Below, piece by piece: positions 1-6,425 of a stretch of 15,083 nt of DNA (the first letter of the stretch is position 1; each line of letters opens with the position of its first letter). The notes under the pieces were generated by a model. That model had not been told where the DNA came from. It saw only the letters and a program-made list of their open reading frames with translations, and did not search any database. The stretch covers positions 1-15,083 of the forward strand of contig JBGPYM010000048.1 of NCBI GenBank assembly GCA_041493205.1. The letters are read 5' to 3'. A program made the position numbers and the translations under genes. The DNA is from JBGPYM01 sp041493205. GTDB taxonomy: Bacteria; Bacteroidota; Ignavibacteria; UBA10030; UBA6906.

Positions 1-2
1 AT

Positions 3-800
3 GCCGGCAAAAACCTCCTGCCGGACGCTATGGAGCGTGCCATCGGCGTACTGCAGGAGTACAGGGAGTTGATGGCCACTGTGAGGCCCGACGTGACCGT
101 CGTGTGCGGGACGAGCGCCGTGCGCGACGCGGGGAACAGAGAGGAATTTCGGGGAATGGTCCGGGATCGTACCGGTCTTGAGCTTGAAGTGCTGAGCGGT
201 GAGGATGAAGCCTCCTGGACCTACCGGGGGGCACTCAGCGGAATGCAGGGGGTCACGAAAGCGACTGTTGTTGACATCGGCGGCGGGAGCACCGAGATTG
301 CCGTCGGCGACAGCATGAGCGTCGCGCAACGCATCAGTCTCGACATCGGTTCGGTCAGAATCAGCGAACGGTTCTTCCGGCACGACCCGCCGACGCATCC
401 GGAGCTGGAGTCCGCGATCGAGCTGATCGAGAACGAGATCGCCCGTGCCAGGGGATTCTTATTCGAGGGGAGTACGCTGGTCGGCGTTGCAGGGACGGCA
501 ACATCACTCGCGGCGCTGGCGCAGGGACTCGTGAGGTTCGATGTGAACGCCGTGTCCAATTATCGCCTCTCCCGCGACGTTGTGGAGAACCTCTTTCGCA
601 CGCTTCGCGCAATGAGTTCCGGGCGCATTCATGAACTTTCCGACATGATGGCGGGTCGGAGCGATATCATTACTGCGGGGGCGTTGATCCTCCGGGAGAT
701 CATGGCGCATTACGGGTTCAGCGAGATGATCGTCAGCGAGAGAGGCGTGCGATATGGTCTCGCCCTGAGGGAGTTGGATAAGGCGGGTCATAGCTTCTAG
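3..800 (+). CDS. Ppx/GppA family phosphatase (exopolyphosphatase-like), C-terminal part
   Basis: Hydrolyses terminal phosphates of polyphosphate or of pppGpp; a cytoplasmic enzyme of the ASKHA (actin-like ATPase) fold. The reading frame is open to the left edge (frame starts at base 3, reading AGKNLLPDAMERA), so the ATG at 30 is internal. About 60 N-terminal residues, including the first DxGTNS phosphate-binding motif, lie outside the window. Visible family motifs are TSAVRDAGNREEF, the second phosphate loop VVDIGGGSTEIAVGD (about bases 260-305), VGVAGTATSLAALAQGL and the C-terminal SERGVRYGLAL. There is no C-terminal HD domain, so this is the short form (about 320 aa expected). It ends in TAG at 798-800, and that TAG is also the head of a REP hairpin. 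It is convergent with the RAYT gene. Family assignment is firm; whether the substrate is polyP or pppGpp cannot be told. Confidence 0.93.
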   Translation, partial: AGKNLLPDAMERAIGVLQEYRELMATVRPDVTVVCGTSAVRDAGNREEFRGMVRDRTGLELEVLSGEDEASWTYRGALSGMQGVTKATVVDIGGGSTEIAVGDSMSVAQRISLDIGSVRISERFFRHDPPTHPELESAIELIENEIARARGFLFEGSTLVGVAGTATSLAALAQGLVRFDVNAVSNYRLSRDVVENLFRTLRAMSSGRIHELSDMMAGRSDIITAGALILREIMAHYGFSEMIVSERGVRYGLALRELDKAGHSF

Positions 801-869
801 TGACACCGGCGTCCCCGCCGGTGATTGTTTATTGGGGGAAAGAGACGGGCACGGAGGCCCGTCTTGCTA
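798..869. repeat. Pair of opposed REP hairpins (BIME-like) between ppx and RAYT genes
   Basis: The first hairpin has arms 804-810 (CACCGGC) and 817-823 (GCCGGTG), with a TAGTGA head on the plus strand at 798. The second has arms 843-850 (AGACGGGC) and 857-864 (GCCCGTCT), with a TAGCA head on the minus strand at 869-865. The arrangement is head-outward, like bacterial interspersed mosaic elements built from two inverted REPs. Both heads coincide with gene stop codons: TAG 798-800 for the phosphatase and TAG 869-867 for the transposase. They may also act as a bidirectional terminator-like structure for the two convergent genes, though there is no U-tract. Confidence 0.85.
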
Positions 870-1313
870 AATATGTGCCGGATGTTCCTCATTTTGATCC
901 ATCCCCCTGACCCAGACCCATTTGTATGCCGTGAGATCTGGCCATCTCTTTTGGGGGTTGTTAAGGATGTATTCCGACTTCTCACGCATCTCCACCTCTC
1001 CTCGAATCAGCCTGTCAAAATATTCATCCTGCCAGATCCTCCCACGTCGCTTACCACGTTTCAGAAGCCTGTGCGCGGTATATGATTTCCAAGAATGTAG
1101 GATCTCAGCGAGCTCCTCTTGTTCTCGCGGGCATGCGACCACGTGGACATGATCATCCATTACAACATACGCTTCCAGGTTATAGCGCGTGCCGGCAAAG
1201 AACTCAATCGATCGAGCGACAAGTTCTCTTTCCTGCTCGCTCAGAGGCTCTTGTCCCTTGAACAGCCGCCACGTAACGAAATACGCGTGGCTGTCGGCGC
1301 GCCAGTGAGGCAA
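867..1313 (-). CDS. REP-associated tyrosine transposase (RAYT, Y1/IS200-like)
   Basis: Single-strand DNA endonuclease/transposase of the HUH superfamily that in other bacteria nicks REP/BIME DNA at a GTAG-hairpin. Visible motifs are AYFVTWRL near residue 10, VVMDDHVHVV with the HUH histidines at about 55 and 57, HSWKSYTA at 73-80, RIWQDEYFDRLIR at 92-104, and EKSEYILNNPQKRWP, whose Tyr (about 115) is the expected nucleophile. The catalytic core looks intact. The 5' end is not: the listed TTG start (1313) has no usable ribosome-binding site. The family-typical N-terminus (QWREPHEKFLKTIPPEL, then PHW) is encoded just upstream in another frame, implying a one-base frameshift near 1311-1313, and no ATG or GTG precedes it. 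The gene may be a recent pseudogene, carry a sequence error, or be a real TTG-start variant. It is flanked on both sides by REPs. Confidence 0.88.
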   Translation of the reverse strand: MPHWRADSHAYFVTWRLFKGQEPLSEQERELVARSIEFFAGTRYNLEAYVVMDDHVHVVACPREQEELAEILHSWKSYTAHRLLKRGKRRGRIWQDEYFDRLIRGEVEMREKSEYILNNPQKRWPDLTAYKWVWVRGMDQNEEHPAHI

Positions 1314-1350
1314 GCTCCGGCGGTATAGTCTTAAGAAATTTCTCGTGCGG

Positions 1351-1386
1351 CTCCCTCCACTGGGTTGTTACACCCAGGAGGGGGAG
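1351..1386. other. Imperfect hairpin upstream of the RAYT core
   Basis: CTGGGT (1360-1365) pairs with ACCCAG (1372-1377) across a 6-base loop. The stem extends outward, with bulges, through a CT-rich arm (1351-1358) and a G-rich arm (1378-1386). There is no T-run on either side, so a terminator is not well supported. The sequence also encodes part of the putative original N-terminus of the transposase in a shifted frame, which may be all it is. Confidence 0.35.
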
Positions 1387-1405
1387 GTTTACGAAGGGAA
1401 AAAGC

Positions 1406-1432
1406 GATGGGCGGGGACGCCCGTCCCACTAT
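1406..1432 (-). repeat. REP hairpin between cysteine desulfurase and RAYT genes
   Basis: Arms GATGGGC (1406-1412) and GCCCGTC (1419-1425), with one G-T wobble; the head reads ATAGTGG on the minus strand (1432-1426). It belongs to the same family as the hairpins at 2639-2721 and 10721-10814. It starts 7 bases after the cysteine desulfurase stop codon. Confidence 0.85.
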
Positions 1433-1439
1433 GAAGGAT

Positions 1440-2594
1440 TCAGCGTATCATCGACCTACTGACAATCTCCTTCAGCGCGTCAGCGACTTGTCCGATGTCT
1501 TCTTCTGAATTTGACTTTCCAAAAGAAAACCGGATCGTCGCCTTTGCGGTAGAAGGGTCTCTGCCCATTGCAAGGAGGACATGCGAGGGCTGCATGCTCC
1601 CGGACGTGCAGGCAGATCCGCTCGTGACCGCAATGCCGCGGAGGTCCATATTCACGATCAGCATATCCCCTTCCATCGGCTGACGAGCAGCGTCGAATGA
1701 TATGTTGAGGATATGAGGGAGTCGCGCATGGGGGTCGCCATTCACAATCAGCGCCGAGAATGCCGCACGGAGCTGGGCCTCGAGCACATCCCGCAGACCC
1801 TCCAGTCGCTTCGATTCCTGCTCCATCTCCCCTGTTGCAATCCTGAATGCTTCGGCAAAGCCAATTGCCAGCGCCACGTTTTCCGTCCCGGGCCGCCTAC
1901 CCCGTTCCTGGCCGCCGCCATGGAGCAGCGGTTCGATTGCCGTGCCCCGGCGAATGTAAAGCGCCCCAATCCCCTTCGGTCCGTACATCTTGTGGGCAGA
2001 GAGGGTCATGAGATCAACCCCCAGGTCCCGCACATTGAGCGGGATCTTCCCGGCACTTTGCACTGCATCGGTATGAAAGATGGCTCCTGCGGCATGCGTC
2101 AGATCTGCATACGCCGCGATGGGTGATATTGTCCCCACCTCGTTATTGGCGTGCATCAGCGAAACGAGTTGCACACCACTTCCCAAGGCTCCCCGCAATA
2201 CTTCTGTGTCCACAGAGCCTGAAGCGTTCACCGGCAAGAGAGCCACAGGTATACCCTGCAGAGCGGAATGTTCACAGGTGTCCAGGACAGCATGATGTTC
2301 GGCGCGGGAGCTCACGACACCGCGCCGATCCCCGTGCGAGGTCGCCGCGACACCAGCGATCGCGAAGTTGTCTGCTTCCGTCCCCCCGCTCGTAAAGAAT
2401 ATCTCTCCGGGCTCGGCACCGATCAAGTCTGCAATCACTCCGCGTGCTTGTTCAAGGGCCTGCTTTGCTTCCCTCCCGAATGCATGGATAGAAGAGGCAT
2501 TCCCGAAGATCCCGCCGAAATACGGCACCATTGCATCGAGGACACGGGGGTCGAGAGGGGTCGTGGCGGTATGATCCAGGTAGATTTTTCGCAT
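1440..2594 (-). CDS. Cysteine desulfurase (NifS/IscS class, group I)
   Basis: PLP-dependent enzyme that removes sulfur from L-cysteine as a protein persulfide for Fe-S cluster assembly and tRNA thiolation. At 384 aa it is full length. It starts YLDHTATTPLDPRV, which is typical. It has SGGTEADNFAI, the His of AEHHAVL (about 100) stacking on PLP, HTDAVQSAGK (about 174-183), and the Schiff-base Lys in SAHKMYGPKGIGALY (Lys202). The active-site Cys is in SGSACTSGSMQPSHVL (Cys329), a long mobile loop as in group I enzymes. No IscU, IscR or SUF genes are adjacent, so it stands alone. The ATG at 2594 has no Shine-Dalgarno site, but a near-consensus promoter ends 5 bases before it, which suggests a leaderless message. 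IscS versus NifS cannot be decided from context. Confidence 0.95.
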   Translation of the reverse strand: MRKIYLDHTATTPLDPRVLDAMVPYFGGIFGNASSIHAFGREAKQALEQARGVIADLIGAEPGEIFFTSGGTEADNFAIAGVAATSHGDRRGVVSSRAEHHAVLDTCEHSALQGIPVALLPVNASGSVDTEVLRGALGSGVQLVSLMHANNEVGTISPIAAYADLTHAAGAIFHTDAVQSAGKIPLNVRDLGVDLMTLSAHKMYGPKGIGALYIRRGTAIEPLLHGGGQERGRRPGTENVALAIGFAEAFRIATGEMEQESKRLEGLRDVLEAQLRAAFSALIVNGDPHARLPHILNISFDAARQPMEGDMLIVNMDLRGIAVTSGSACTSGSMQPSHVLLAMGRDPSTAKATIRFSFGKSNSEEDIGQVADALKEIVSRSMIR

Positions 2595-2599
2595 GGAGC

Positions 2600-2628
2600 A
2601 ATATACACATGGGGGGGCGGGCTGTCAA
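2600..2628 (-). promoter_or_regulatory. sigma70-type promoter of the cysteine desulfurase gene, apparently leaderless
   Basis: On the minus strand a perfect -35 TTGACA (2628-2623), a 17-base spacer and a -10 TATATT (2605-2600) are followed after only 5 bases by the ATG (2594-2592). Transcription would start at or next to the A of the start codon. The spacer contains a run of seven C. Confidence 0.7.
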
Positions 2629-2638
2629 TCCGTAAAGC

Positions 2639-2721
2639 CACGGGCGGGACGCCCGTGCCACTACAGGGTGCAGAGGAGAATCTGCCTCGGGGAAAAGACA
2701 CGGGCGGGACGCCGGTGCTAC
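2639..2721 (-). repeat. Two REP hairpins upstream of the cysteine desulfurase promoter
   Basis: The first has arms CACGGGC (2639-2645) and GCCCGTG (2651-2657), with head GTAGTGG on the minus strand (2664-2658). The second has arms CACGGGC (2699-2705) and GCCGGTG (2711-2717), with head GTAG (2721-2718). The second is a hybrid of two arm types with one mismatched pair. The 34 bases between them are unrelated spacer. Both have the same orientation. Confidence 0.88.
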
Positions 2722-2730
2722 TGCATGCAT

Positions 2731-2772
2731 GAAAAAACACAGCAGGCGGCCGGGAACCGGCCGCCTGCTGTG
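2731..2772 (-). terminator. Strong rho-independent terminator of the cytochrome gene
   Basis: A perfect 16-bp inverted repeat (2738-2753 with 2757-2772) with a GAA loop is followed on the minus strand by a run of six T (2737-2732). It lies 31 bases past the stop codon at 2804. Confidence 0.93.
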
Positions 2773-2803
2773 CTTGTGTGGGTGGGGACAGCGCTGTTCG
2801 CGC

Positions 2804-3568
2804 TTACTTGACCATCAACATCTTCTTTACGGTTGAGAACGTACCGGCCTGCATCCTGTAGATGTACATGCCGGTGGCAACCGACGCACCGTTGGCATCC
2901 TTGCCGTTCCAAGTCGTCGTGTAGGTGCCCGCCGGAAGCTCGGCATTGACCAACGTGCCGATCAGCCGACCGAGAACGTCGTACACTTCAACCTTCACTT
3001 TTTCCTGCTGCGGAACGGAGAAGCTGATATTGGTCGTCGGGTTGAACGGGTTCGGATAGTTCTGACCGAGCGCGAAGCTGGTCGGCACCGGACCCTCGTC
3101 CTTCTTCACACCCGTGAACGTTATGCCGAGGGCCCTCTGAAGCAGGGCGACTGCATATTTCGGGTTGTGAATCCCGAGGCTCTTGTCGTTCACGACGAGG
3201 TAGTAGTTCCAGAGGTCCTGGACGACTTTCGGCTGGTTCTTCACTGCAAGCGAATCCGCCATCATCGTGACCGGGTTGCCGGAGGCATCCTTGGGGAGGC
3301 GGTTCTTCAGCTTTGCCAGGAGTCCGTTCAGTTCCGTCTGGAAGCCCTGGATCGATCCGTTGCCGTCGTAGTCGGCGCTGGCCTTCACGTCGTTGTACGA
3401 GGTGATCGTTCCATGGCACGGTTCGCAGGCTTTGAGACCTGACGCGGTCGGATTGCCGAGCGAATCAGTCATGTTGAGCGAGTGGCTGTACTGGACCGGG
3501 CTCGAGGCGTTCATTCCCTGCACCATGTGGCAGGTCACGCATGCATCTTTCAGGCTTGCGTGCGTCAT
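2804..3568 (-). CDS. C-terminal part of the split multihaem cytochrome, with type IX secretion sorting domain
   Basis: This is the continuation, in the same frame, of the reading frame that stops at TAA 3599-3601. Ten sense codons separate that stop from the ATG at 3568, and the whole would be one protein of about 726 residues from the ATG at 4984. This part carries two CXXCH haem sites (CVTCH, CEPCH), a segment NYYLVVNDKSLGIHNPKYA typical of multihaem cytochromes, and a 93-residue T9SS sorting domain with QNYPNPFNPTTNISFSVP and a C-terminal YRMQAGTFSTVKKMLMVK. The ATG at 3568 has no clear ribosome-binding site and no signal peptide follows it, so this half is unlikely to be exported on its own. 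Most likely it is the downstream piece of one gene interrupted by a nonsense codon. It ends before a strong terminator. Confidence 0.85.
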   Translation of the reverse strand: MTHASLKDACVTCHMVQGMNASSPVQYSHSLNMTDSLGNPTASGLKACEPCHGTITSYNDVKASADYDGNGSIQGFQTELNGLLAKLKNRLPKDASGNPVTMMADSLAVKNQPKVVQDLWNYYLVVNDKSLGIHNPKYAVALLQRALGITFTGVKKDEGPVPTSFALGQNYPNPFNPTTNISFSVPQQEKVKVEVYDVLGRLIGTLVNAELPAGTYTTTWNGKDANGASVATGMYIYRMQAGTFSTVKKMLMVK

Positions 3569-3598
3569 GAGGCCCGTGATCGAGTTGTCGCCGTACTG

Positions 3599-4984
3599 TT
3601 AGCCGTTGGAGCCGAAGTAGATGTCCGCCTGCCCGTTCGAGTGGGGGCCGTACCGATCGGAGAACCCGTAGTACGGGCCCTTGGTCGTGACTTTCGCCTT
3701 CACACTGTAACGGGAGTTATGGCAGTTCATGCAGAGCTTGCCCGCCCCGCCGATGTTTGTCGGGGGAAGGTAGCCGTTGCGGAGCGAGTCCACGGTGGAG
3801 ACGCGGAGCTCCAGCGTGTGCGGCTCGTGGCATGTGACGCAGCTGACCGCGATGTTGCCGTCGTTCGTATCCGAGTTGATCCCGCCAACCGTCGTGGTGT
3901 CGTATCCGGGATTGGCCTTGTTCTTTGACCACTTCACGAATGCCTTGCCGCTGTGGCAGGGGAAGCAGCTGGTACGTGACGTGTGGCTTCCCTCAACGTT
4001 CTTGGCATGGCCCGATTCCGCATAGCGGACGCCGATCGAGTGTTTGGCCGAGGAAGTATGGCACGGATCGCAAACGCCCGAATCATACCGCCTGCCGAGC
4101 TTGTGGTTCACCGGGTCAGAGAACGCGCCGCCCGTTGCGTGTGCATCGGACGGGCCGTGGCACTGGTCGCAGCTGATCGCTCCGACTTTTTCAATCTGGC
4201 TGTAACTGTTCTTCAGGTTCCGCCAGACGGTGGTGTCGTTTTGTTTTATAAAGTATTCGTTCTGCGCAAAGATCACCGACGGATCCTTGTACCACGTGGA
4301 ATCCCACGCCTGGATGGAGCCGTTGTCAAGATGGGAGAGGTATCCGAAGTTGCCGTTGTTGACGTTTTGATCCCAGCCCGTGGTGTGGCACTTAATGCAG
4401 CTCTTGGAATAGACGCCGCGCGTCACACCGTCGTAGCTCATTTCGGTTTCGAGGTTTCCCGTCAAGCCGCGCTTGAACATCGTGGCGTGCTTGCTGCCGC
4501 GCCAGTCCTGATACGCATCATACGGCTTGCTGCCGGAGATATGGCAGAAACCGCAATCCTGGTCGAGCGAATTGCCGCGGAAGGTGGTTGCCGTGATGGT
4601 CCTGGTGAGCGTCTTTCCGCCGGCCACGAGCTGCACGGTGTAGTCACCGATCGAGTCAGCAGTAAAGTACGACTTACAGGCGGTCCCATTCGTAAACACC
4701 GCGGTCGAGCCCGTCGGCCTGGATGAGATGGTCCATGCAAAGCTCGAAACTACGCCTGAACCCGAACCGGCGGTGTCCGCCACGAAGTATACCTTCATCC
4801 CCTTCGGAACGATGCTGAGTCCGGTCGAGATCGGCATGGAGCCGGCCGGCGCGGGGGTGGGGTAGTCATACGGGTTGATGGCGTCGACCTTGAGTGCCAC
4901 AACCTGTGCCGAGGCAGTAAACATCGATGCCGCGACCAGGCCGCAGAGGATCAGGGCCAGACAAACCGAAGCAACGCGTCTCAT
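3599..4984 (-). CDS. Secreted multihaem c-type cytochrome, N-terminal part (seven haem sites) ending at an in-frame TAA
   Basis: Extracytoplasmic electron-transfer protein. The start is placed at ATG 4984, not further upstream, because a Shine-Dalgarno AAAGGA lies 9 bases before it and a clear signal peptide follows (MRRVASVCLALILCGLVAAS, cleavage near ASA-Q26). Residues about 30-135 form a PKD/Ig-like beta domain (SSFAWTISSRPTGS ... DSIGDYTVQLVAG). Seven CXXCH sites follow at about 144, 196, 272, 305, 340, 382 and 418. The frame stops at TAA after YFGSNG (residue 461). The next codons, in the same frame, continue QYGDNSITGLM and lead to two more CXXCH sites and the T9SS sorting domain. As written, the product would reach the periplasm without the sorting signal. 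The redox partner is unknown and no other electron-transport genes are adjacent. Confidence 0.88.
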   Translation of the reverse strand: MRRVASVCLALILCGLVAASMFTASAQVVALKVDAINPYDYPTPAPAGSMPISTGLSIVPKGMKVYFVADTAGSGSGVVSSFAWTISSRPTGSTAVFTNGTACKSYFTADSIGDYTVQLVAGGKTLTRTITATTFRGNSLDQDCGFCHISGSKPYDAYQDWRGSKHATMFKRGLTGNLETEMSYDGVTRGVYSKSCIKCHTTGWDQNVNNGNFGYLSHLDNGSIQAWDSTWYKDPSVIFAQNEYFIKQNDTTVWRNLKNSYSQIEKVGAISCDQCHGPSDAHATGGAFSDPVNHKLGRRYDSGVCDPCHTSSAKHSIGVRYAESGHAKNVEGSHTSRTSCFPCHSGKAFVKWSKNKANPGYDTTTVGGINSDTNDGNIAVSCVTCHEPHTLELRVSTVDSLRNGYLPPTNIGGAGKLCMNCHNSRYSVKAKVTTKGPYYGFSDRYGPHSNGQADIYFGSNG

Positions 4985-5365
4985 TATAGTGTGTCCTTTC
5001 TTGGTGTGGTGTTGAAAATCGATTCGATGGTCAAGCGTTCCGCTGAGTGAGCAAATCAAACTCTGTAAACCGGTGCTTCGGAGGGTTGCTCGATGACCCA
5101 AAAACCTTCAGGCCCCTCAGCCGCGGAATGAAGGGTCAATCCGCATGCCAGAGAGGCCGGGGCATTTGCTCACGGCCAGCAGGTTCAGGCCGCGAAAATA
5201 GTGTCAATTGGAGGGATTTCTGGCACTGCAGAAAAGGTATTCGGTCGGGGTTGCAGATTTCAACACCCACCTTTGCAGGGCTGGGAATTCCGGCACCAAC
5301 TCTGAGAAATCTGCAAATAGGGGGAAAACGAAAGCCCCCCTGGAGGAGGGGGGCGGTGTGAGGTA
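4985..5365. other. Gene-free stretch upstream of the cytochrome gene
   Basis: About 380 bases without a credible gene. It holds the terminator of the Spy-like gene (5321-5354), an 11-bp perfect inverted repeat with arms 5251-5261 and 5306-5316 (TTGCAGATTTC / GAAATCTGCAA, 44 bases apart), and a lone TTGACA (minus strand, 5207-5202) without a matching -10. The rest would be the cytochrome promoter and leader, but I cannot place the promoter. Confidence 0.5.
5321..5354 (-). terminator. Rho-independent terminator of the sigma factor operon
   Basis: Arms GCCCCCC (5334-5340) and GGGGGGC (5348-5354) with a 7-base loop are followed on the minus strand by a T-rich tract (TTTCGTTTTCCCC). It begins 11 bases after the stop codon at 5366. 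Confidence 0.85.
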
Positions 5366-5848
5366 TTAATCGGGTTCGGGCTGTCGTCGCCGGCGTTGGG
5401 CTTCCCGCATCGCCTCGCGGAGCTCCTTTTCAAAGCGGCGTTCAAACAGAAGGTATTTTCCCCGTTGCTGCGCCGTGAGGATGTCCGTGAGTCCGGCAAA
5501 GAATTTGCGTTGTTCGGCGATCAGCCGGTCATCAATCGACAGGACATCGGCGAATGCCTGATCAAACTCCTTGTCCTCGGCCTTGTTCCTCACCAGCCGT
5601 TCGAGCCGGTCGAGGGCGTCCCCTTTTTCCTTGACGAGGTCGCGCCGCGCGAGCTCGTGTTCGTTCATGCGGGCGAAAAACCTGATCGACTGGTCCTCGT
5701 TCATCTCCAGCATTTCGATAAGCCGGACCTTGCGCAGCTGTTCGATCCGCTCAAAGGGTCTCTGGTCCCCCGGATGTCCGGGCGGTTGGGCGAGCAGGGC
5801 GCCGGGAATGGCAAGCAGGGCGGCACAGAAGGCCATGCGAAGTGACAT
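5366..5848 (-). CDS. Spy/CpxP-like periplasmic protein (LTXXQ type)
   Basis: Predicted 160-aa exported helical protein. The start at ATG 5848 is chosen because a near-perfect AAAGGAG lies 9 bases upstream and a signal peptide follows (MSLRMAFCAALLAIPGALLA, cleavage before Gln21). The mature part is charged and helical, with paired helices: FERIEQLRKVRLIEMLEMNEDQ, then a second half ending ILTAQQRGKYLLFERRF, where LTAQQ at about 124-128 fits the LTXXQ motif of the Spy/CpxP and periplasmic metal-sensor families. Members act as periplasmic chaperones or as ligands for envelope-stress sensors. It is the last gene of the sigma factor operon, 46 bases after its neighbour, just before a terminator. 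A role in sensing or in holding unfolded protein is inferred from context. The basic tail (REAQRRRRQ) is unusual for a periplasmic protein. Confidence 0.75.
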   Translation of the reverse strand: MSLRMAFCAALLAIPGALLAQPPGHPGDQRPFERIEQLRKVRLIEMLEMNEDQSIRFFARMNEHELARRDLVKEKGDALDRLERLVRNKAEDKEFDQAFADVLSIDDRLIAEQRKFFAGLTDILTAQQRGKYLLFERRFEKELREAMREAQRRRRQPEPD

Positions 5849-5894
5849 AAGCTGGTTCTCCTTTAACAAAGAATCATTGCACTCCGGATCGACA

Positions 5895-6425
5895 TCAGCG
5901 GGTGCCCGTGCCGAGGGCGGCAAGGAGCACCGAAGTTTCCCGTTCAGTCAACCCGTCCACGGCTGCACTGGTGTTGCCGCTGACAACCAGGTAATCGGCG
6001 ATCTGCTCCCGTGAGACGTTGGACACGTCCACGCCGAGCTCCTGCACGGTGAACGAAGGATCCATCCGTTCGGGATGGAGCAGGAGCGAATCGATTGCCG
6101 TTGCCGGCAGGGAGAGAACGACGGCGGCCACGGAGACGTCCTCCCGGGGCGGTTCGGGGACGTAGTAATGCAGGCCGATGAAAAACGAGACGATGGCCAC
6201 CACGCCGGGAATCGCAACCCGGGCAGCCCAGAGGATGGAGAGGGCCTTCCCGCTCGTCGCCCCGTCGATCTGCGCGTTGGCGCGGACAGCCAGGTTCTGC
6301 CAGTAGAGATCAGGTGGCTCGGGAACGCCGGAGGTGCCGGAGCCAGACACCATCCGCCGGACTTCCGCCTCCAGGGCCCTCTCCGCCTCATCGCCCGCCG
6401 GGTTCTTCTCCTGTCTGAATCTCAT
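5895..6425 (-). CDS. Single-pass membrane protein encoded with an ECF sigma factor, putative anti-sigma factor
   Basis: A 176-aa protein. A cytoplasmic N-terminal region of about 60 residues (PPDLYWQNLAVRANAQI resembles the helix before the membrane segment in anti-sigma factors) is followed by one membrane helix at about 62-87 (ALSILWAARVAIPGVVAIVSFFIG) and a periplasmic domain of about 90 residues. There is no HxxxCxxC zinc anti-sigma motif. The start at ATG 6425 has AGGAG 10 bases upstream and overlaps the end of the sigma factor gene by 38 bases, indicating translational coupling. Position, topology and overlap suggest it holds the sigma factor at the membrane. This is inference, because the sequence alone does not identify a known family. 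Confidence 0.65.
   Translation of the reverse strand: MRFRQEKNPAGDEAERALEAEVRRMVSGSGTSGVPEPPDLYWQNLAVRANAQIDGATSGKALSILWAARVAIPGVVAIVSFFIGLHYYVPEPPREDVSVAAVVLSLPATAIDSLLLHPERMDPSFTVQELGVDVSNVSREQIADYLVVSGNTSAAVDGLTERETSVLLAALGTGTR

Noticed and set aside
2435..2740. Open frames reading TGVPPV- or TGGTPV-like peptides across the REPs
   Set aside because: The peptide repeats arise from translating REP hairpins; they run over a promoter and the antisense of the cysteine desulfurase start.
4980..4990. TATAAT overlapping the cytochrome start codon, suggesting a leaderless gene
   Set aside because: A good Shine-Dalgarno site lies just upstream of the ATG and there is no -35 box at the right distance, so the match is probably chance.
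4985..5101. 39-residue upstream extension of the cytochrome reading frame
   Set aside because: The extension precedes a clear signal peptide and ribosome-binding site at 4984, and reads as low-quality protein.
5185..5207. TTGACACTAT (minus strand) as promoter of the cytochrome gene
   Set aside because: The -35 match is perfect and resembles the sppA promoter, but no acceptable -10 box lies 16-18 bases downstream.
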